Source of the DNA: an uncultured Eubacterium sp.
Lineage (GTDB): Bacteria > Bacillota > Clostridia > Lachnospirales > Lachnospiraceae
Direction: 5' to 3'
Assembly (NCBI GenBank): GCA_937915825.1
Contig: CALGGT010000042.1
Location: 1-24,110 of the forward strand
Length of the DNA: 24,110 nt
Part shown: piece after piece, positions 23,144-24,110 of the stretch
Layout: each line of letters starts with the position of its first letter
Position numbering within the stretch: the first letter of the stretch is position 1
The notes under the pieces: generated by a model
What the model was told of the DNA's origin: nothing
The model's input: the letters and a program-made list of their open reading frames with translations, nothing else
Databases searched by the model: none
Position numbers and translations under genes: made by a program

Positions 23144-23833
23144 TTACTCTCCCTTGGCAGCTTTCATCGCAGCTAATTCTGCTTCAATGTCCGCATTCAC
23201 CGAATCGGCAGCCGCGTCGTATTTGGCTTCCAGATTCTCCATCTTATCTTCTGCTACGGTGCTGTTCAACTCAGCCATGGCATTGGCTTCATCCAACATC
23301 TTATTTGCCTTCTCCTCATATCTCTCGAAAGCGGAAATAGAGTCAGCGGCATCGCTCGTAGAGGAAGAAATCTCATTGATATGTTGTTGAGCCTTCGCCA
23401 TCTTGATCTTTCCTTTGATCTCATCCTTACGGCTCTCTAATTGTTTGATGTCGAGTTGTAATTTATCGTGCATTGCACGCATTTTCTCAGAATTCTGTTT
23501 TGCAAGCTGATACATCTGATCCATAGACTCACGCTTTTTAACAAGTTCTGCCTTCTTTCCAAGGAATTGTCTTGCATCGTCGTCATTTCCGGCATTTACA
23601 GCCTTTTGCGCGTATCCTGTGATCTTCTCGATCTCTGCGTCCACTTCATCCAGTTCTCTTTTCGCTCTGGACTCCTCGGCCATCACAGCAGCTGTTTCAG
23701 CCTTTACTTTCCCCAAGTCTGAATTCAGGTTGCGCAATGTTTGATCGATCATCTTCTCCGGATCTTCTGCTTTGTCCAATAAAGCGTTGATGTTTGCACT
23801 CATAATGTCCTTAAATCTACTTAGAATTCCCAT
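23144..23833 (-). CDS. pspA: PspA/IM30-family membrane-stress protein
   Basis: A 229-residue ESCRT-III-like protein that coats and stabilises the inner membrane under stress. It has the N-terminal amphipathic helix (MGILSRFKDIMSANINALLDKAEDP), the conserved EKMIDQTLRNLNSDLGKVK, and a long coiled-coil hairpin (about 25-190) with FLGKKAELVKKRESM and ISAFERYEEKANKM. The C-terminal helix ends in Ala-rich ELAAMKAAKGE. AAGGAG precedes the start. It heads the YdjG-YdjH-YdjI-like operon, the same order as B. subtilis ydjFGHI. A terminator directly behind it should let it be made in excess over its partners. The promoter is a perfect sigma-A type rather than an ECF-sigma type. Confidence 0.96.
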   Translation of the reverse strand: MGILSRFKDIMSANINALLDKAEDPEKMIDQTLRNLNSDLGKVKAETAAVMAEESRAKRELDEVDAEIEKITGYAQKAVNAGNDDDARQFLGKKAELVKKRESMDQMYQLAKQNSEKMRAMHDKLQLDIKQLESRKDEIKGKIKMAKAQQHINEISSSTSDAADSISAFERYEEKANKMLDEANAMAELNSTVAEDKMENLEAKYDAAADSVNADIEAELAAMKAAKGE

Positions 23834-23906
23834 AAGTTATGTCTCCTTCCGTTGTTTATGCTACTTTCCCAAAGTCGCATACTTTGAATAAAAATCTTAC
23901 TCTTAT

Positions 23907-23935
23907 ATTATATGAAAAATGGGGGTGGTTGTCAA
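23907..23935 (-). promoter_or_regulatory. Consensus sigma-A promoter of pspA
   Basis: Reverse strand: perfect -35 TTGACA (23935-23930), 17-base spacer, perfect -10 TATAAT (23912-23907). The spacer is C-rich because it overlaps the start of the G tract on the other strand. No ECF-sigma (SigW-like TGAAAC/CGTA) motif was seen. Confidence 0.9.
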
Positions 23936-23982
23936 TCAATAATTGGGGGTGGCATGGGGGTGGTATGGGGTGGGGTATGGGG
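23921..23982 (+). other. G-rich tract, potential G-quadruplex
   Basis: The forward strand carries six G runs of four or five bases: GGGGGTGG at 23921, then GGGGG, GGGGG, GGGG, GGGG and GGGG between about 23945 and 23982, with loops of 1-6 bases in the last five. The sequence is a degenerate repeat of GGGGGTGGYAT. It covers the pspA promoter spacer and the region just upstream. The structure is predicted by sequence only. Confidence 0.75.
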
Positions 23983-24044
23983 AGTTAGAGGGAAATGATT
24001 TTAACGGGGGTTGTATTCCATTCCGGGGCCCGCTCTCGCTAAAA

Positions 24045-24101
24045 TGCGACCGTAACAGTACAAAATTCGCGCTACGCGCTCATTAAGTGCTGACGGTCGC
24101 A
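24045..24101. repeat. Long imperfect hairpin element at the window edge
   Basis: Outer arms TGCGACCGT (24045-24053) and ACGGTCGCA (24093-24101) pair perfectly. Inside are partial CAG/CTG and AAT/ATT pairings and a central GCGC-TAC-GCGC turn. Nearby lie GGGCCC and GAGAGC motifs, and the final CCCCC of the window could pair with GGGG at about 24024. It looks like a REP-type repeat or structured RNA; no protein-coding frame was seen in 23940-24110. Confidence 0.6.
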
Positions 24102-24110
24102 AATGCCCCC

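Overview
The window looks like a chromosomal segment of a low-to-mid GC Firmicute of class Clostridia, most likely a gut or rumen Lachnospiraceae. This rests on strong AGGAGG-type ribosome sites, clear sigma-A promoters, a secreted GH11 xylanase, secreted fibronectin-like proteins, a PspA-YdjGHI-type operon and a viroplasmin-RNase H. No 16S or other phylogenetic marker is present, so the family is an inference. About 90% is coding. No tRNA, rRNA, CRISPR array or transposase was recognised, and there is no gene-free gap of more than 300 bases.

Layout. 1-523 (-): 5' part of an ORF6N-domain gene that runs off the left edge, with two almost identical 27-bp palindromes, one just before its start and one inside it. 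599-724 (-): an open frame without a start codon, just past guaA. 715-2268 (-): guaA, with a TTG start, a good promoter and a 19-bp tandem repeat in its leader. 2522-3670 (-): GH11 xylanase with a C-terminal carbohydrate-binding module. 3883-5658 (-): secreted leucine-rich-repeat/fibronectin-like protein. 5721-6782 (-): queA. 7010-10619 (+): ppx and ppk1, overlapping, a polyphosphate breakdown/synthesis pair divergent from queA. 10648-14772 (-): secreted XXXLXXG-repeat protein, TetR regulator, polytopic membrane protein and RNase HI, headed by a promoter embedded in two inverted copies of a TetR-type operator. 14903-18692 (-): 95-aa protein, M18 aminopeptidase, secreted fibronectin-like protein and glycerophosphodiesterase. 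18924-19886 (+): KDPG aldolase fused to a VOC (glyoxalase-fold) domain. 20057-23833 (-): pspA and three genes matching Bacillus subtilis ydjG, ydjH and ydjI, with an intrinsic terminator after pspA. 23834-24110: consensus pspA promoter, a G-quadruplex-like tract and a long hairpin element.

How the genes work together. Several blocks concern the cell envelope and stress: the PspA-Ydj membrane-stress operon, the TetR-controlled secreted/membrane pair, and polyphosphate metabolism. Others serve plant-polymer use (xylanase, possibly the KDPG aldolase) and surface display. The rest is housekeeping (GMP synthesis, queuosine, RNase H, peptidase). The least explained parts are the ORF6N palindromes, the TetR operon without the usual large transporter, and the structured right edge.
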